Counted from the stretch's first letter, positions 1 through 10,778 are shown. The stretch is 64,000 bases of DNA from Rhodococcus qingshengii JCM 15477 (GCF_023221595.1 NZ_CP096563.1:4222001-4286000), one strand, 5' to 3'. Notes: generated by a model from the sequence alone, not told the origin. Translations and numbers: made by a program.

Positions 1-699
1 GTCGATGACGACGGTGACATGGCGATGCAATTGCATCACCGAAGCCGGGCAGAAGGCAGACAACGGACCTTCGACGGCAGCGGCGATCGCGTCAGCCTTG
101 CCTTCTCCGGTCGCGATCATCACCAGATGCCTTGCATCGCTGATGGTTCCGAGCCCCTGGGTGAGCACGTGATGTGGGACGTCGTCCACACCGTCGAAGA
201 AGCGTGCGTTGTCGATCCGGGTCTGCTCGGTCAGCGTCTTCACGCGGGTTCTCGAGGTCAACGACGATCCGGGCTCGTTGAAGCCGATGTGGCCGTCGGT
301 ACCGATGCCGAGCAACTGCACGTCCACTCCCCCGGCCGCCGCGATGCTCTGGTCGTACCGGGCGATCTCCTGCTCCGGGCACGGCGCTTCACCGTTGGGA
401 CTGGACACCATCGCGGGATCCAGGTTGACGTGATCGACGAACTCCGACCGAATCACCGAGTAGTACGACTGCGGATGGCGTTTCGGCAATCCCAGGTACT
501 CGTCGAGCAGGAATGCCCGAGCCAGCGAGAAGTCGAGTTCGGCGTCGCGATGCCTCGCTGCCAGTTCACGATAGGTTCCGATCGGCGACGACCCCGTTGC
601 GAGACCGAGCGTCGTCGCCCCGGCTCTGACGTAGCCTTCGACGATGTCCGCGACGGTCGAGTCGACCTCCGCGGGTGTCGGCTGTATTACGATTTCCAT
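1..699 (-). CDS. nagB: Glucosamine-6-phosphate deaminase, C-terminus cut by window edge
   Basis: Converts glucosamine-6-phosphate to fructose-6-phosphate and ammonia in the cytosol, the last step of GlcNAc catabolism. The 233 visible residues match NagB from the N-terminus: MEIVIQP start, a GLATGSSP sugar-phosphate loop near residue 33, FLLDEY with the catalytic Asp, and the HIGFNEPGSS active-site motif. No stop is reached before base 1, so the last few dozen residues lie outside the window. The ATG at 699 overlaps the end of nagA by 13 bases, so the two are translationally coupled as the tail of the EIIC-ptsH-ptsI-nagA-nagB operon. Confidence 0.96.
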   Translation of the reverse strand, partial: MEIVIQPTPAEVDSTVADIVEGYVRAGATTLGLATGSSPIGTYRELAARHRDAELDFSLARAFLLDEYLGLPKRHPQSYYSVIRSEFVDHVNLDPAMVSSPNGEAPCPEQEIARYDQSIAAAGGVDVQLLGIGTDGHIGFNEPGSSLTSRTRVKTLTEQTRIDNARFFDGVDDVPHHVLTQGLGTISDARHLVMIATGEGKADAIAAAVEGPLSAFCPASVMQLHRHVTVVID

Positions 700-1928
700 G
701 ATTTTTCCTTTCCGACGGCTTTTCCGCCGAGTAGTACACGCCCCAGGCGCAAGTGACGATCGGTGACCAGGATGTCGGCTCGGCAGCCCACGGCCAGCGA
801 TCCGATCAGGTCGCCGAGCCCCAGCAGATGCGCTGGGCTCCGAGTTGCCGCTGCGACAGCATCTTCCAGCGCGACGCCGCCGTCGAAGACGGTGCTGCGC
901 AGGACGTCGAGCAACCTCGCGGTCCCTCCGGCGATCGCGCCGGCCGAGCCGTCGGTCGTCGCGAGCCGTGCGACGCCCGCCTGTACGGTGACGTCGAGCG
1001 CACCGAGTTGGTAGTCGCCGTCGTCCATTCCCGCAGCGGCCATCGAATCGCTGACCAAGGCGATCTGGTCCGGTCCGACAGCATCGAAGACCATCGACAC
1101 GGTCTCGGGTGCAAGATGCACACCGTCTGCGATCAGTTCCACCACCATCTCGCCTCTCGCGGCAGCCGCCAGGCACGCCGCGACGGGACCCGGAGATCGA
1201 TGGTGCAGGGGCGGCATCCCGTTGAAGAGGTGGGTCGCGCTGATCTGTCCGGCCCAATCCCCGTGCACCGCAGCATCGATGCGCGCCGACGTCGTTGCCG
1301 CGTCGGCATCGGTGTGACCGAAACTCGGCACGATGTTGCGATGACGCATGATCGCGAGCAACTCTTCGAAATTCTCGGTCTCGGGCGCCAAGGTCATGGA
1401 CCGCACGGTCCCACGCGCGGCGTCACACACGGCTTCGAGCAGATCCGGATCACCGGGAATGATCGCCGCCGGATCCTGGGCACCGCAGCGGACGCCGTTG
1501 ATGAACGGCCCCTCGAGGTGGATACCCAGAAGTTCTCCGCGTTCGACCAGATCGGCGAGCATCGTCGCTTGTCGCACCAGATCTGCGCGCGGTGCGGAGA
1601 CCAGGCTGGCCAGCATTCCGGTCGTGCCGTGCTCGCAATGGTGCGCCGCCGCGCGGCTCGCTCCATCGGCGTCGGTGTTCGGGAAACCAGCACCCGCGGC
1701 GCCGTGGCTGTGGACATCGATCAAGCCGGGCATGATCACCGCGTCGGTGCGTTCCGGAATGACGACGACGGGTGTGGACGCCACATAGTCCGCAGCCGAG
1801 CCGACCCAACTGATCTTTTCGCCGTCCACGACGACGACTCCGTCGTGAATCTTCCCGGCCGGAGATCCGATCACAGTTCCCCGCAATACGATCGGATCGC
1901 CGACAGCAGCCGAGCCTGATGTACTCAT
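687..1928 (-). CDS. nagA: N-acetylglucosamine-6-phosphate deacetylase
   Basis: Removes acetate from GlcNAc-6-phosphate to give the NagB substrate. The 413-residue protein has the amidohydrolase metal motifs in order: HSHGAAGAGF, HLEGPF (metal-binding Glu), SFGHTDA, ATHLFNGM and the catalytic Asp in LVSDSMAAAG. Length is slightly above the usual 380-400. The ATG at 1928 overlaps the ptsI stop in an ATGA junction, and the gene end overlaps the nagB start. Position between PTS genes and nagB makes the substrate assignment firm. Confidence 0.95.
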   Translation of the reverse strand: MSTSGSAAVGDPIVLRGTVIGSPAGKIHDGVVVVDGEKISWVGSAADYVASTPVVVIPERTDAVIMPGLIDVHSHGAAGAGFPNTDADGASRAAAHHCEHGTTGMLASLVSAPRADLVRQATMLADLVERGELLGIHLEGPFINGVRCGAQDPAAIIPGDPDLLEAVCDAARGTVRSMTLAPETENFEELLAIMRHRNIVPSFGHTDADAATTSARIDAAVHGDWAGQISATHLFNGMPPLHHRSPGPVAACLAAAARGEMVVELIADGVHLAPETVSMVFDAVGPDQIALVSDSMAAAGMDDGDYQLGALDVTVQAGVARLATTDGSAGAIAGGTARLLDVLRSTVFDGGVALEDAVAAATRSPAHLLGLGDLIGSLAVGCRADILVTDRHLRLGRVLLGGKAVGKEKSWKS

Positions 1929-3598
1929 GCCGACTCGCGAATCCGCGCGACGGCCGCTCTACCCTCGATCGGGTTTCGCGCGCCCCGCGCCGCCGCGGCC
2001 ATGTCCTTGCACACCGCCAGATCGAGAGAGGCCAGTTGCGCGCGAACTGCGCCCAATGCCGGGACCGACATCGACAGACTCGTCACGCCCAAACCGACCA
2101 GAACCGGAGCCAACAGCGGGTCAGACGCGGATTCTCCGCACACACCAACAGGTTTTCCGGCATCGGCGCCAGCCTGACCGACCATCGCGATCAGATCGAG
2201 GACCGCCGGCTGCCACGGATCGAGCAGTTGCGCCAGGCCTCCGGCCATACGATCCACGGCGCAGGTGTACTGGCTCAGATCATTGGTACCGATACTGACA
2301 AAATCGAGGTGCTCGAGGATATCCTTCGCCCGCAACGCTGCAGCTGGAACCTCGATCATCGCTCCGACCTTGCCGATCCCCCGCGAACGCGCAAGTTCTG
2401 CAAAGTCCTTCGCCTCGTCGGCCGTAGCTACCATCGGCGCCATGACCCACAGATCGGCACCCGTCGCATTGCCTGCCGCCGCGAGGGCGTCGAGCTGGCT
2501 GATGAGCGTGTCGGGATAAACCGTGCCGACACGGAGCCCGCGGATACCAAGGGCCGGATTCTCCTCGACCCCGAGATCGAGAAACGGCAACGGCTTGTCC
2601 GAACCCGAATCGAGAGTGCGGACCACCACCTTCTGTCCGGCGAAGTGCCCGAGCACCGACGCGTACGTCTGTGCTTGCTCCTCCACCGACGGCGCGTCGT
2701 GACGCCCGAGATACGAGAATTCGGTACGGAACAGTCCGACGCCCTCGCAATCCGCCGCTCCGGCCCGCGCGGCGTCCTCGAGGGTTCCGATGTTGGCCGA
2801 CAACCTCACCGCGAACCCGTCACGCGTGCGTCCTGGACCCTGTGCCGAAGCCGACTGCTCTGCCACGAACGATGCTTCGAGGACAGCGCGCTCGCGCATT
2901 TCTGCCGAGGGATCGATGGTGACCGTCCCGGTGGTGCCGTCGAGGATGAGAAGTTTTCCCTCCGCCAGCAGATCGGTTCCCGAGCAGTTGACCACGGCCG
3001 GGATTCCGAGCGACTTCGCCAAGATTGCGGTGTGGCTGGTCGGACCTCCTTCGGCAGTCAACAATCCGACCACGTCACTGGTGCCCAACGTCGCTGTATC
3101 CGCCGGAGCGAGGTCGCGCGCCACCAGGATGTACGGATGACCGGGAGCGGGGATTCCGGGCATCGGTTCCCCGCGAAGAACGGCCACGGCTCGCTGCCCG
3201 AGATCGCGCAAATCCGTTGCCCGCTCGGCCATGTACCCACCGAGCGCCGTGAGCTTTTCACAGAATGCGTCGAAGGCAACTGCGACGGCGTGTGCGGTCG
3301 GCAGCCCCGATTCCAGGTTCGCCTTGGCCGCCTTCACGATGCCCGCGTCGCGCGCCATCGCAGCCGACGTCGTCAGGATCTCCGCGGAGACGCCCTCGAC
3401 TGTCTTTGCACGCGAGAGCAATTCCTCCGCGACGGCGTCCAGTGCCTCACGGATCCTGATCAGCTCCGCCTCGGGACTGCCTGTGATCGGGTCCGACGCC
3501 GAGGTCGGCTCAGGCGTGGAGAATCGCAACCACGGCGCGCAGACCGAACCCGCGCTCACTCCGATACCCGCGATGCGGTTGTCCACACTCGCCGTCAT
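1925..3598 (-). CDS. ptsI: PTS enzyme I (phosphoenolpyruvate-protein phosphotransferase)
   Basis: Autophosphorylates from phosphoenolpyruvate and passes the phosphate to HPr. At 557 residues it has normal enzyme I length. The phosphohistidine site is in GGPTSHTAI (His189), preceded by the HPr-binding helical region. The PEP-binding TIM barrel carries FRTEFSYLGR and the late GVCGESASDPLL motif. Its start overlaps the ptsH stop by one base, so the general PTS proteins are embedded in a sugar-specific operon. It is probably the main enzyme I of the cell, but other copies cannot be excluded from one window. Confidence 0.96.
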   Translation of the reverse strand: MTASVDNRIAGIGVSAGSVCAPWLRFSTPEPTSASDPITGSPEAELIRIREALDAVAEELLSRAKTVEGVSAEILTTSAAMARDAGIVKAAKANLESGLPTAHAVAVAFDAFCEKLTALGGYMAERATDLRDLGQRAVAVLRGEPMPGIPAPGHPYILVARDLAPADTATLGTSDVVGLLTAEGGPTSHTAILAKSLGIPAVVNCSGTDLLAEGKLLILDGTTGTVTIDPSAEMRERAVLEASFVAEQSASAQGPGRTRDGFAVRLSANIGTLEDAARAGAADCEGVGLFRTEFSYLGRHDAPSVEEQAQTYASVLGHFAGQKVVVRTLDSGSDKPLPFLDLGVEENPALGIRGLRVGTVYPDTLISQLDALAAAGNATGADLWVMAPMVATADEAKDFAELARSRGIGKVGAMIEVPAAALRAKDILEHLDFVSIGTNDLSQYTCAVDRMAGGLAQLLDPWQPAVLDLIAMVGQAGADAGKPVGVCGESASDPLLAPVLVGLGVTSLSMSVPALGAVRAQLASLDLAVCKDMAAAARGARNPIEGRAAVARIRESA

Positions 3599-3867
3599 CA
3601 GGCTTCGTCCAGTTCGGATGCGAGAAGCTCTGCGAGCGAACCGACCGCAGCGTCGGCGCCGTCACCGTCAGCACGCAAGGTCACCGAATCCCCGAATGCT
3701 GCACCGAGAGTCATGACAGACAACATGCTGGAGGCATCGACGGGTTCGCCGTCGCCGAGCGCGATGGTGACGTCTACCGGTAGATCGGCTGCGGCGCGCG
3801 CGAAGAGCGCTGCGGGTCGTGCGTGGAGTCCGACGCGGGATCCGATTGTCGTGGTTGCGATCGCCAT
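3598..3867 (-). CDS. ptsH: Phosphocarrier protein HPr
   Basis: Small 89-residue cytosolic phosphocarrier between enzyme I and EIIA. The active histidine is in the VGLHARPAA motif close to the N-terminus. The Ser region is DASSMLSVMTLGA, where firmicute HPr is phosphorylated by HPr kinase; whether that happens here is unknown. It starts 2 bases after the EIIC stop and shares one base with ptsI, so all three genes are tightly coupled. Confidence 0.95.
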   Translation of the reverse strand: MAIATTTIGSRVGLHARPAALFARAAADLPVDVTIALGDGEPVDASSMLSVMTLGAAFGDSVTLRADGDGADAAVGSLAELLASELDEA

Positions 3868-3869
3868 GT

Positions 3870-5213
<1,344 letters not shown>

Positions 5214-5388
5214 CAAGGACCTTCTTCGTTCGCCGGGCCGCGTCGCGATCGGCCGCTGGTTCTGGAAATTCGGGTGTCGTACACGTGCAGGTTTCGTGAA
5301 AATGCAGGTCACGGTTCTTGCTCGGAAGTGAGGCCGAAACCGTTTTGTCGAAACTGTTGTGGAGCCGGACTTCCAACGGGTACTGTCC

Positions 5389-5401
5389 GGTCATAACCAG
5401 T
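5389..5401. promoter_or_regulatory. Probable dre-type operator for the GntR/NagR regulator
   Basis: On the minus strand this reads ACTGGTTATGACC, agreeing at 10 of 13 positions with the DasR/NagR dre consensus as I remember it (ACTGGTCTAGACC). It lies in the 327-base intergenic region between the divergent EIIC and EIIB genes, where one site could control both operons. A partial half-site (ACCTGGT) follows just downstream. No other gene is visible in this intergenic region. The regulator at 6281-7030 is the obvious candidate to bind it. Confidence 0.55.
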
Positions 5402-5540
5402 TGTAGTTTTACCTGGTGGAGGCGAGTTGTCAACACCCAAATGTGACATACGTAACCGGGATAGCCTTGACCAGCAACTAGTCAGCCCACCTGTACGACC
5501 GTTCAACGATCACGACCAACCCGACAATCAGGAGCAGCAA

Positions 5541-5771
5541 ATGTCGAAAGCGGAAGCAATCATCAAAGGCCTCGGCGGCGCAGAGAACATCGTCGAGATC
5601 GAGGCTTGCATCACCCGCCTGCGTACCGAGGTCAAGGACGGAGCGAAGGTGAACGAGTCCGCTCTCAAGGCTGCCGGCGCACACGGCGTACTCAAGTCCG
5701 GAACGGTTGTCCAGGTCATCGTCGGGCCCGAGGCCGACACCCTTGCCGAGGACATCGAGGACATCCTGTGA
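5541..5771 (+). CDS. PTS EIIB, GlcNAc/glucose family
   Basis: Stand-alone 76-residue EIIB domain that passes phosphate from EIIA to the sugar bound to EIIC. The phosphocysteine is in IEACITRLR, the classical glucose-family EIIB motif. The ATG at 5541 is preceded by AGGAGCAGCAA and starts directly at the domain; an upstream in-frame start would add an unlikely extension. It is divergent from the EIIC gene and overlaps the EIIA start by four bases. Confidence 0.93.
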   Translation: MSKAEAIIKGLGGAENIVEIEACITRLRTEVKDGAKVNESALKAAGAHGVLKSGTVVQVIVGPEADTLAEDIEDIL

Positions 5772-6226
5772 CGGTCGTCCTCGCCCCACTCCCCGGTCGG
5801 GTCGTCGCACTCACTGACGTACCGGACCCGGTGTTCGCTCAGCAGATGGTCGGCTCGGGCGTCGCGATCGAACCCGCTCGCGGTCAGGGCCCGCTCACGG
5901 TCGTGGCGCCGATCAGCGGAAAGATCCTGAAACTTCACCCCCACGCGTTCGTGATCTTCGGCGAGAAAGCCACCGGCGTGCTGGTCCATATCGGCATCGA
6001 CACGGTCAAGCTCGAAGGCGACGGATTCACCCTCATCGCCGCCGAGGGTGACACCGTCGATGCGGGTGATCCCATTGTCAGCTTCGATCCAGCGCACATC
6101 GACACGACCGGTTACTCGGCGATCTGCCCGGTAGTCGTGATGGATTCCAAACCGGACACCGTCGAATCCCCTTCCGTCGGTGGGGACGTCGCCACTGGCG
6201 ACACTCTGTTCGACTGGTCGGCGTAA
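5768..6226 (+). CDS. PTS EIIA, glucose/GlcNAc (Crr) family
   Basis: 152-residue EIIA that accepts phosphate from HPr and donates it to EIIB. The domain matches the Crr fold, with PLPGRVV at the N-terminus and the active histidine in VLVHIGIDTV near residue 75. Translation starts at a GTG in a GTGA overlap with the EIIB stop, which explains the coupling and rules out longer starts inside EIIB. A strong hairpin terminator follows at once. Confidence 0.93.
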   Translation: MTVVLAPLPGRVVALTDVPDPVFAQQMVGSGVAIEPARGQGPLTVVAPISGKILKLHPHAFVIFGEKATGVLVHIGIDTVKLEGDGFTLIAAEGDTVDAGDPIVSFDPAHIDTTGYSAICPVVVMDSKPDTVESPSVGGDVATGDTLFDWSA

Positions 6227-6229
6227 CGC

Positions 6230-6265
6230 AAAGGGCGAGCACACCGGAAGGTGTGCTCGCCCTTT
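6230..6265. terminator. Bidirectional terminator between EIIA and the GntR gene
   Basis: AAAGGGCGAGCACACC pairs perfectly with GGTGTGCTCGCCCTTT around a GGAA loop, a 16-bp stem. The A-tract on one arm and T-tract on the other let it work on both strands. It sits between the convergent EIIA gene and the regulator gene. Confidence 0.9.
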
Positions 6266-6280
6266 CGCTTCGAACGATGA

Positions 6281-7030
6281 CTATTGGTCGCCGCGCGTTT
6301 TGGGCCGCGCTTGGCCCTGGACTTCCATCTGCAACTGGTAGCGGTCGGATCGGTACCAACTGCGAGTGTGCTCGACCGGTGCGATCTCGCTGAACGACAC
6401 TCGATCGAAGTACAGAACCGGAGCGCCCTTACGAGTGCCCAGGAGAGTCGCGATCTCCGTACTGGCACCATCGGCACTGACTGTCTGCTCTGCCCGATCG
6501 ATCGGCTTGTCGTACTTGTCGGCGGTTGCCCGATAGATCGAACCCGTCAAGTCCATGTCGAGCAAACCCGGCAACAGTTCGGGATTGAACCAGCCGTCGT
6601 CCACGCTCACCGGCTCGCCGTCGGCAAGGCGCAAGCGCTTGACGTGGTAACCGTCGGAACCCGGTCGCATATTCAGTGCGGCAGCAGTGTTTTCGGGGAC
6701 CGGCCCCTGTTCGCTGACCAGGACCACTGTCGTGGGGTGATGCCCCTGGGCGCGCATTTCCTCGGTGAAGGATGCAAGGTGCAGCTTGGATTGGACAGCA
6801 CGGTGCGCAACGAAGGTTCCCTTGCCACGCACGCGAACGAGGTGTCCGTCATTGACCAGTTGCCCGATTGCCTCGCGAACGGTGATCCGACTGACGCCGT
6901 AGTCCTGCATCAGGTTTCGCTCGCTGGTCATCAAGTCGCCAGGCTGGAGTTCTTGGGTGCACTTGCGCAGGAGAATGGTGCGCAACTGTTCGTGTTTGGG
7001 TATTGCGCTGTCGCGCAAATGAACGGGCAT
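6281..7030 (-). CDS. GntR-family (HutC/UTRA subfamily) regulator, NagR/DasR-like
   Basis: 249-residue transcription factor with an N-terminal winged helix (TSERNLM, YGVSRITVREAI, the RGKGTFVA wing) and a C-terminal UTRA effector domain, usually controlled by GlcN-6-P or related sugar phosphates. The position beside nag/PTS genes and the dre-like site between EIIC and EIIB point to control of this regulon. The ATG at 7030 is preferred; a GTG directly before it (7033) is equally spaced from GGAGGG. Longer starts add a sequence without similarity to the family. The GlcN-6-P effector is inferred from the family. Confidence 0.88.
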   Translation of the reverse strand: MPVHLRDSAIPKHEQLRTILLRKCTQELQPGDLMTSERNLMQDYGVSRITVREAIGQLVNDGHLVRVRGKGTFVAHRAVQSKLHLASFTEEMRAQGHHPTTVVLVSEQGPVPENTAAALNMRPGSDGYHVKRLRLADGEPVSVDDGWFNPELLPGLLDMDLTGSIYRATADKYDKPIDRAEQTVSADGASTEIATLLGTRKGAPVLYFDRVSFSEIAPVEHTRSWYRSDRYQLQMEVQGQARPKTRGDQ

Positions 7031-7111
7031 CACAGCGACTGTCCCTCCGAGAAATGAATAGTCGTCTATTCGCCGACGACAACGACCTGAAATCGCAGGC
7101 AGGTCCCGACC

Positions 7112-7121
7112 GGACCGGTCC
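7112..7121. promoter_or_regulatory. Palindrome upstream of the GntR gene, possible autoregulatory operator
   Basis: GGACCGGTCC is a perfect 10-base palindrome about 80 bases upstream of the regulator start. It does not match dre well, so binding by the adjacent regulator is only a guess. The rest of the 149-base gap to the SWIM gene shows no gene. Confidence 0.25.
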
Positions 7122-7179
7122 AATTAACGATACTGGAATTTACGACAGGAAACTAGCACCAGTCCGGAGTTGTCCGATT

Positions 7180-7953
7180 TCAACCGTCCAACCGTCGGTA
7201 GATGGACCGTATTTCGTCCAAGGCGACGTTCTGCTGAGCCATGTCCAATCCCAATGCCGCAACCGCCTCGCGCAACCGCCTGATATCCAGATCGTCGATC
7301 GCCGCGCGAAAAGGCACCTTCGGTAGCGCAGGGAGGGCAGCCGCGATTCCGAACCAATTCTCGACGTCCACCGAAACAGTCGACTCGTCTTCCACTCCCC
7401 CGATCAACTGCTCCAGGTCGACCCCGCGAAGTCTCAGCAACCTGAGCGGATCGGTGTCGATTCGCTCCGCGGTCAAGAACGCCACGGCCGCAGCGTGTTT
7501 GCACGGCCAACCGACATCGGGGCAGGTGCAGTCGAAGCGAAAAGCCGACGGGCCGTCCGGTATCAGTTGAGCAGCAAGCATGTCCGGGACAACGCCGGAC
7601 ACCAGTGCGGCAAGACTTCCCGGCACGCGGCGGATCTTGGTGATGATGTCGTCGATATCCGATTGGTCAAGGGTGTCGATCGACAGCGTGGAAACGAACG
7701 GTTGAAGTTGGCTGCCCTGAACCTCGGCCGTCACCACTCCTGGTTCGATGTCGAGCGCCAAGACCTGACCCGAACGCGCATACGTACGCCCACGCGTGAC
7801 ACGAGGTTTGTCGCCGATCTCTTCGACGACCCGAACAAAAGCCTTGCCCCAGAACGTCCTCCCGAACGCTGGACGAGGCTTGACCGGCGCGGGTGCTCGC
7901 CGTCGAGGCCCGGTGTACTCGCTGAAATCGGGGCCCTTGCCGCGCGGACTCAT
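7180..7953 (-). CDS. SWIM zinc-finger protein, helicase partner
   Basis: 257 residues. The defining feature is a SWIM motif CxCx6CxH made by Cys142, Cys144, Cys151 and His153 (DCTCPDVGWPCKH), a zinc-binding fold for nucleic acid or protein contacts. The N-terminus is basic and proline-rich with a short FGRTFWGKAF motif typical of the family. Its ATG overlaps the stop of the upstream helicase gene in an ATGA junction, so the two proteins are made together. In actinobacteria this pair is common, but its role (DNA repair or transcription-coupled remodelling) has not been settled to my knowledge. Confidence 0.88.
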   Translation of the reverse strand: MSPRGKGPDFSEYTGPRRRAPAPVKPRPAFGRTFWGKAFVRVVEEIGDKPRVTRGRTYARSGQVLALDIEPGVVTAEVQGSQLQPFVSTLSIDTLDQSDIDDIITKIRRVPGSLAALVSGVVPDMLAAQLIPDGPSAFRFDCTCPDVGWPCKHAAAVAFLTAERIDTDPLRLLRLRGVDLEQLIGGVEDESTVSVDVENWFGIAAALPALPKVPFRAAIDDLDIRRLREAVAALGLDMAQQNVALDEIRSIYRRLDG

Positions 7954-10778
7954 TCGCCCACCGCGTCGTCGCCGAGTCGCAACAACTCGTCCAATTGCTC
8001 GACGCTCATCTCCGTCACCCAGTTCTCACCGGTCCCGACTGCAAGTTCGGCGAGTTCACTTTTACTCGCGATCATCGTGTCGATTCGCTCTTCCAAGGTT
8101 CCGACGCACACCATCTTGCGTACCTGAACGTTCTTTCTCTGACCGATGCGGAAGACACGGTCCGTCGCCTGGTTCTCTACCGCCGGGTTCCACCATCTGT
8201 CGAGGTGAACCACATGGTTGGCCGCCGTGAGATTCAGACCCGTGCCGCCGGCTTTGAGCGAGAGCACCATGATGGGCGGGCCGCCTTCACCTTGGAATGC
8301 CTCGACCATGGCGTCGCGCCCGGCTTTCGACACTCCGCCGTGGAGAAACGGAACTTCGGTGGTGAACCGGTCGGCCAGGTACGGCACCACCAATTCGCCG
8401 AACTCACGAAACTGTGTGAACAACAGAACCTTCTCGTCGTCGCCGATGACCGACTCGACGATGTCCTCGACCAGTCCGAGCTTTCCCGAACGGTGTTGCC
8501 CGCGGCGCATCACCGGCGAACCGTCGCGCAGGAAGTGCGCGGGATGATTGCACACCTGTTTGAGTTTGGTCAGCGCAGACAGGACGGCGCCCTTGCGCTT
8601 CATCCCTTCCGTCCCCTTGATCTGCGCCATCATCTCGTCCACCACGGCGCGGTACAACGCGGCCTGCTCTTCGCTGAGATTCGCTCGAACCGTCATCTCC
8701 AACTTCTCCGGGAGATCCGCGATCACGGCGGGATCGGTCTTCACGCGCCGCAGCACAAAGGGGGACGTGACGGCTCGCAGTCGCGAGACGGCAAGCTGAT
8801 CTTTTTCCCGCTCGATCGGTACGACAAACCTTTTGCGGAACATCTGCTCCGAGCCGAGCACACCGCGATTGGCAAAATCGAGGATGGACCGCAGCTCGTC
8901 CAGTCGGTTCTCCACCGGCGTTCCGGTCAGAGCAACACGATGATCCGCGGGGATGCTGCGAGCAGCTCTCGCCTGAGATGTCTTGGCGTTCTTGATGTGT
9001 TGAGCCTCGTCGAGCACTACGCGCCGCCAGTCGAGATCCTTGAGGGCCGCGACGTCGCGGGTCATGAGCGCGTAGGTGGTGATCACGAGGTCACTCTCAC
9101 GAACTGCCTGTTCCAACTCCGCCCCGGTAGCGCGATCCGAACCGTGATGAACGTAGACGCGCAAGCTCGGCACGAATCGCGCCGATTCACGCTGCCAGTT
9201 ACCCACAACCGACATCGGGCACACCAAAAGGGTTGCTGTCTTGGACTTCTCGTGCGCAAGTAACGCCAACAGTTGCAGCGTCTTACCCAGACCCATGTCG
9301 TCGGCCAGAACAGCGCCGAGCCCGAGAGCACTCATGTACGCCAACCAGTCGAGACCGCGTCGTTGATACGGACGCAAAGTCGCGTTGACCGTCGACGGTA
9401 CCGCCACCTGCCGCGGAGCCACCGACTGGTCGAGCAGTGCCGAGGCCCATCCGGTTGCTTTCACTTCCTCGACCGGCAGGTCTTTGAGGTCGTCGGCGAT
9501 CAAATCCTTGATCAGATCGACGATCGCTCGGTCCCCGCTCGAGTGCCGCTGACTGACAAAACGAGCCGCGCGGGCCAGGACGTCTTTGTCCGCCTGAACC
9601 CACTCGCCGCGCAACTGGACCAGATCGGACTTCGCATCGACGAGTTGGGTCATTTCCTCGGCGGTGAGTACCTTGTCTCCGAGCGCCAATTCCCAATCGT
9701 ATTCCAGCAATTGGTCCATACCGACCGTACGATTCTCCGCAACGATCGGAGATGCCGCCGAGGTCACGCGCACACGCAGGGATGGAGACACCACGTTCCA
9801 TGCGCGAGGAAGCAGCAGCGTGATCCCTCGCTCTCGCAGGACAATCGCGCCGTGTCCGACCAGGTCCATCACGACAGGTGTGGGCAGCAACAGGTCGAGG
9901 CTGTCCTCGTCGCGCGGCACGTCGCGAAAACGTGGGTAAGCCTTGATTGCGTCTTCGAGCTTGCGGCTGCCGAGCTGGATACGTTTGGGATCTGCCCGGT
10001 GCAGTCGAACACGTTCGGGCGCTTCACCTTCAGGACGCAAACACACGTGCAGACGCCACAGCGCATCGTCGTCGGGATCGGAATTGTCGTCGAGTTCAGG
10101 CTCGATCAGCCGCAGAACCAAGTCCGGCTCTCCGGCTGTGAACGTCGACCCCCATTCGGCGAGTCCCTCGGCCGCTCGTACCGACACGTCGTCGAAAGCG
10201 TCCCCGGACAACACGACCTGCCACAGCGGGGTCTGCACCACCGGATGTGAGTCCCCGAGAGCACGACGAACGATCGGGTCCGTGAGTTCGTTCGTGATGT
10301 CTTCGATCGTCGCCCTCGGCGAACCGACCGCCCGCTGCACCGGCGGCATCGCCACGACCAGTTCGCCGATCCAGGCGCGCTGGCGTTCCCCCACCGACAA
10401 CTGCCAGCGTGGCCACCAACTTCCTTCAGCCCGCGTCAGTGCGGGGACCACCCGTCCGGCGCGCACCCACCGGTCTATTCCTCGCGCCACATGTACGAGA
10501 AAGTGCAGGTCTCCCGCAATTCGCTGATCGTCGGCCTTGAACCGCAGCAGGAGATCGACTGCGTCCGGCGGCGCCAACGCAACAGCTGCGTACTCACTCT
10601 GCAAAGGCCCGCCAGGTACGGGCGGCATAGCGACATTCACACGATGACGGAACTTGCGATGCAGGACAGCACTGACCGGATCACGGGGATCGTCGGTCCC
10701 GGCACCCTCGTGCCCGTCGACCCACAGTTTGAGCCCCGATCCCGGTGACCAGAGTCCATGCAGCATCCGACCATCCAA
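7950..10778 (-). CDS. SNF2-family DEAD/DEAH-type helicase (Swi2/Snf2 ATPase)
   Basis: 942-residue DNA-dependent ATPase. Residues 1-460 are a family-specific N-terminal region. The SNF2 core follows, with Walker A DDMGLGKT (Lys499), the DEAQ box at 590-593, and SALTKLKQVCNH. The C-terminal helicase lobe ends in the motif VI region DRVFRIGQ. All motifs look intact. Such bacterial enzymes are usually translocases rather than strand separators. It is the first gene of a two-gene operon with the SWIM protein and is transcribed divergently from the oxidoreductase, with about 50 bases between start codons. Confidence 0.92.
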   Translation of the reverse strand: MDGRMLHGLWSPGSGLKLWVDGHEGAGTDDPRDPVSAVLHRKFRHRVNVAMPPVPGGPLQSEYAAVALAPPDAVDLLLRFKADDQRIAGDLHFLVHVARGIDRWVRAGRVVPALTRAEGSWWPRWQLSVGERQRAWIGELVVAMPPVQRAVGSPRATIEDITNELTDPIVRRALGDSHPVVQTPLWQVVLSGDAFDDVSVRAAEGLAEWGSTFTAGEPDLVLRLIEPELDDNSDPDDDALWRLHVCLRPEGEAPERVRLHRADPKRIQLGSRKLEDAIKAYPRFRDVPRDEDSLDLLLPTPVVMDLVGHGAIVLRERGITLLLPRAWNVVSPSLRVRVTSAASPIVAENRTVGMDQLLEYDWELALGDKVLTAEEMTQLVDAKSDLVQLRGEWVQADKDVLARAARFVSQRHSSGDRAIVDLIKDLIADDLKDLPVEEVKATGWASALLDQSVAPRQVAVPSTVNATLRPYQRRGLDWLAYMSALGLGAVLADDMGLGKTLQLLALLAHEKSKTATLLVCPMSVVGNWQRESARFVPSLRVYVHHGSDRATGAELEQAVRESDLVITTYALMTRDVAALKDLDWRRVVLDEAQHIKNAKTSQARAARSIPADHRVALTGTPVENRLDELRSILDFANRGVLGSEQMFRKRFVVPIEREKDQLAVSRLRAVTSPFVLRRVKTDPAVIADLPEKLEMTVRANLSEEQAALYRAVVDEMMAQIKGTEGMKRKGAVLSALTKLKQVCNHPAHFLRDGSPVMRRGQHRSGKLGLVEDIVESVIGDDEKVLLFTQFREFGELVVPYLADRFTTEVPFLHGGVSKAGRDAMVEAFQGEGGPPIMVLSLKAGGTGLNLTAANHVVHLDRWWNPAVENQATDRVFRIGQRKNVQVRKMVCVGTLEERIDTMIASKSELAELAVGTGENWVTEMSVEQLDELLRLGDDAVGE

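Noticed and set aside
7995..10250. Rightward open frames opposite the SNF2 helicase
   Set aside because: Composition is typical of shadow frames, and the opposite strand has all helicase motifs.
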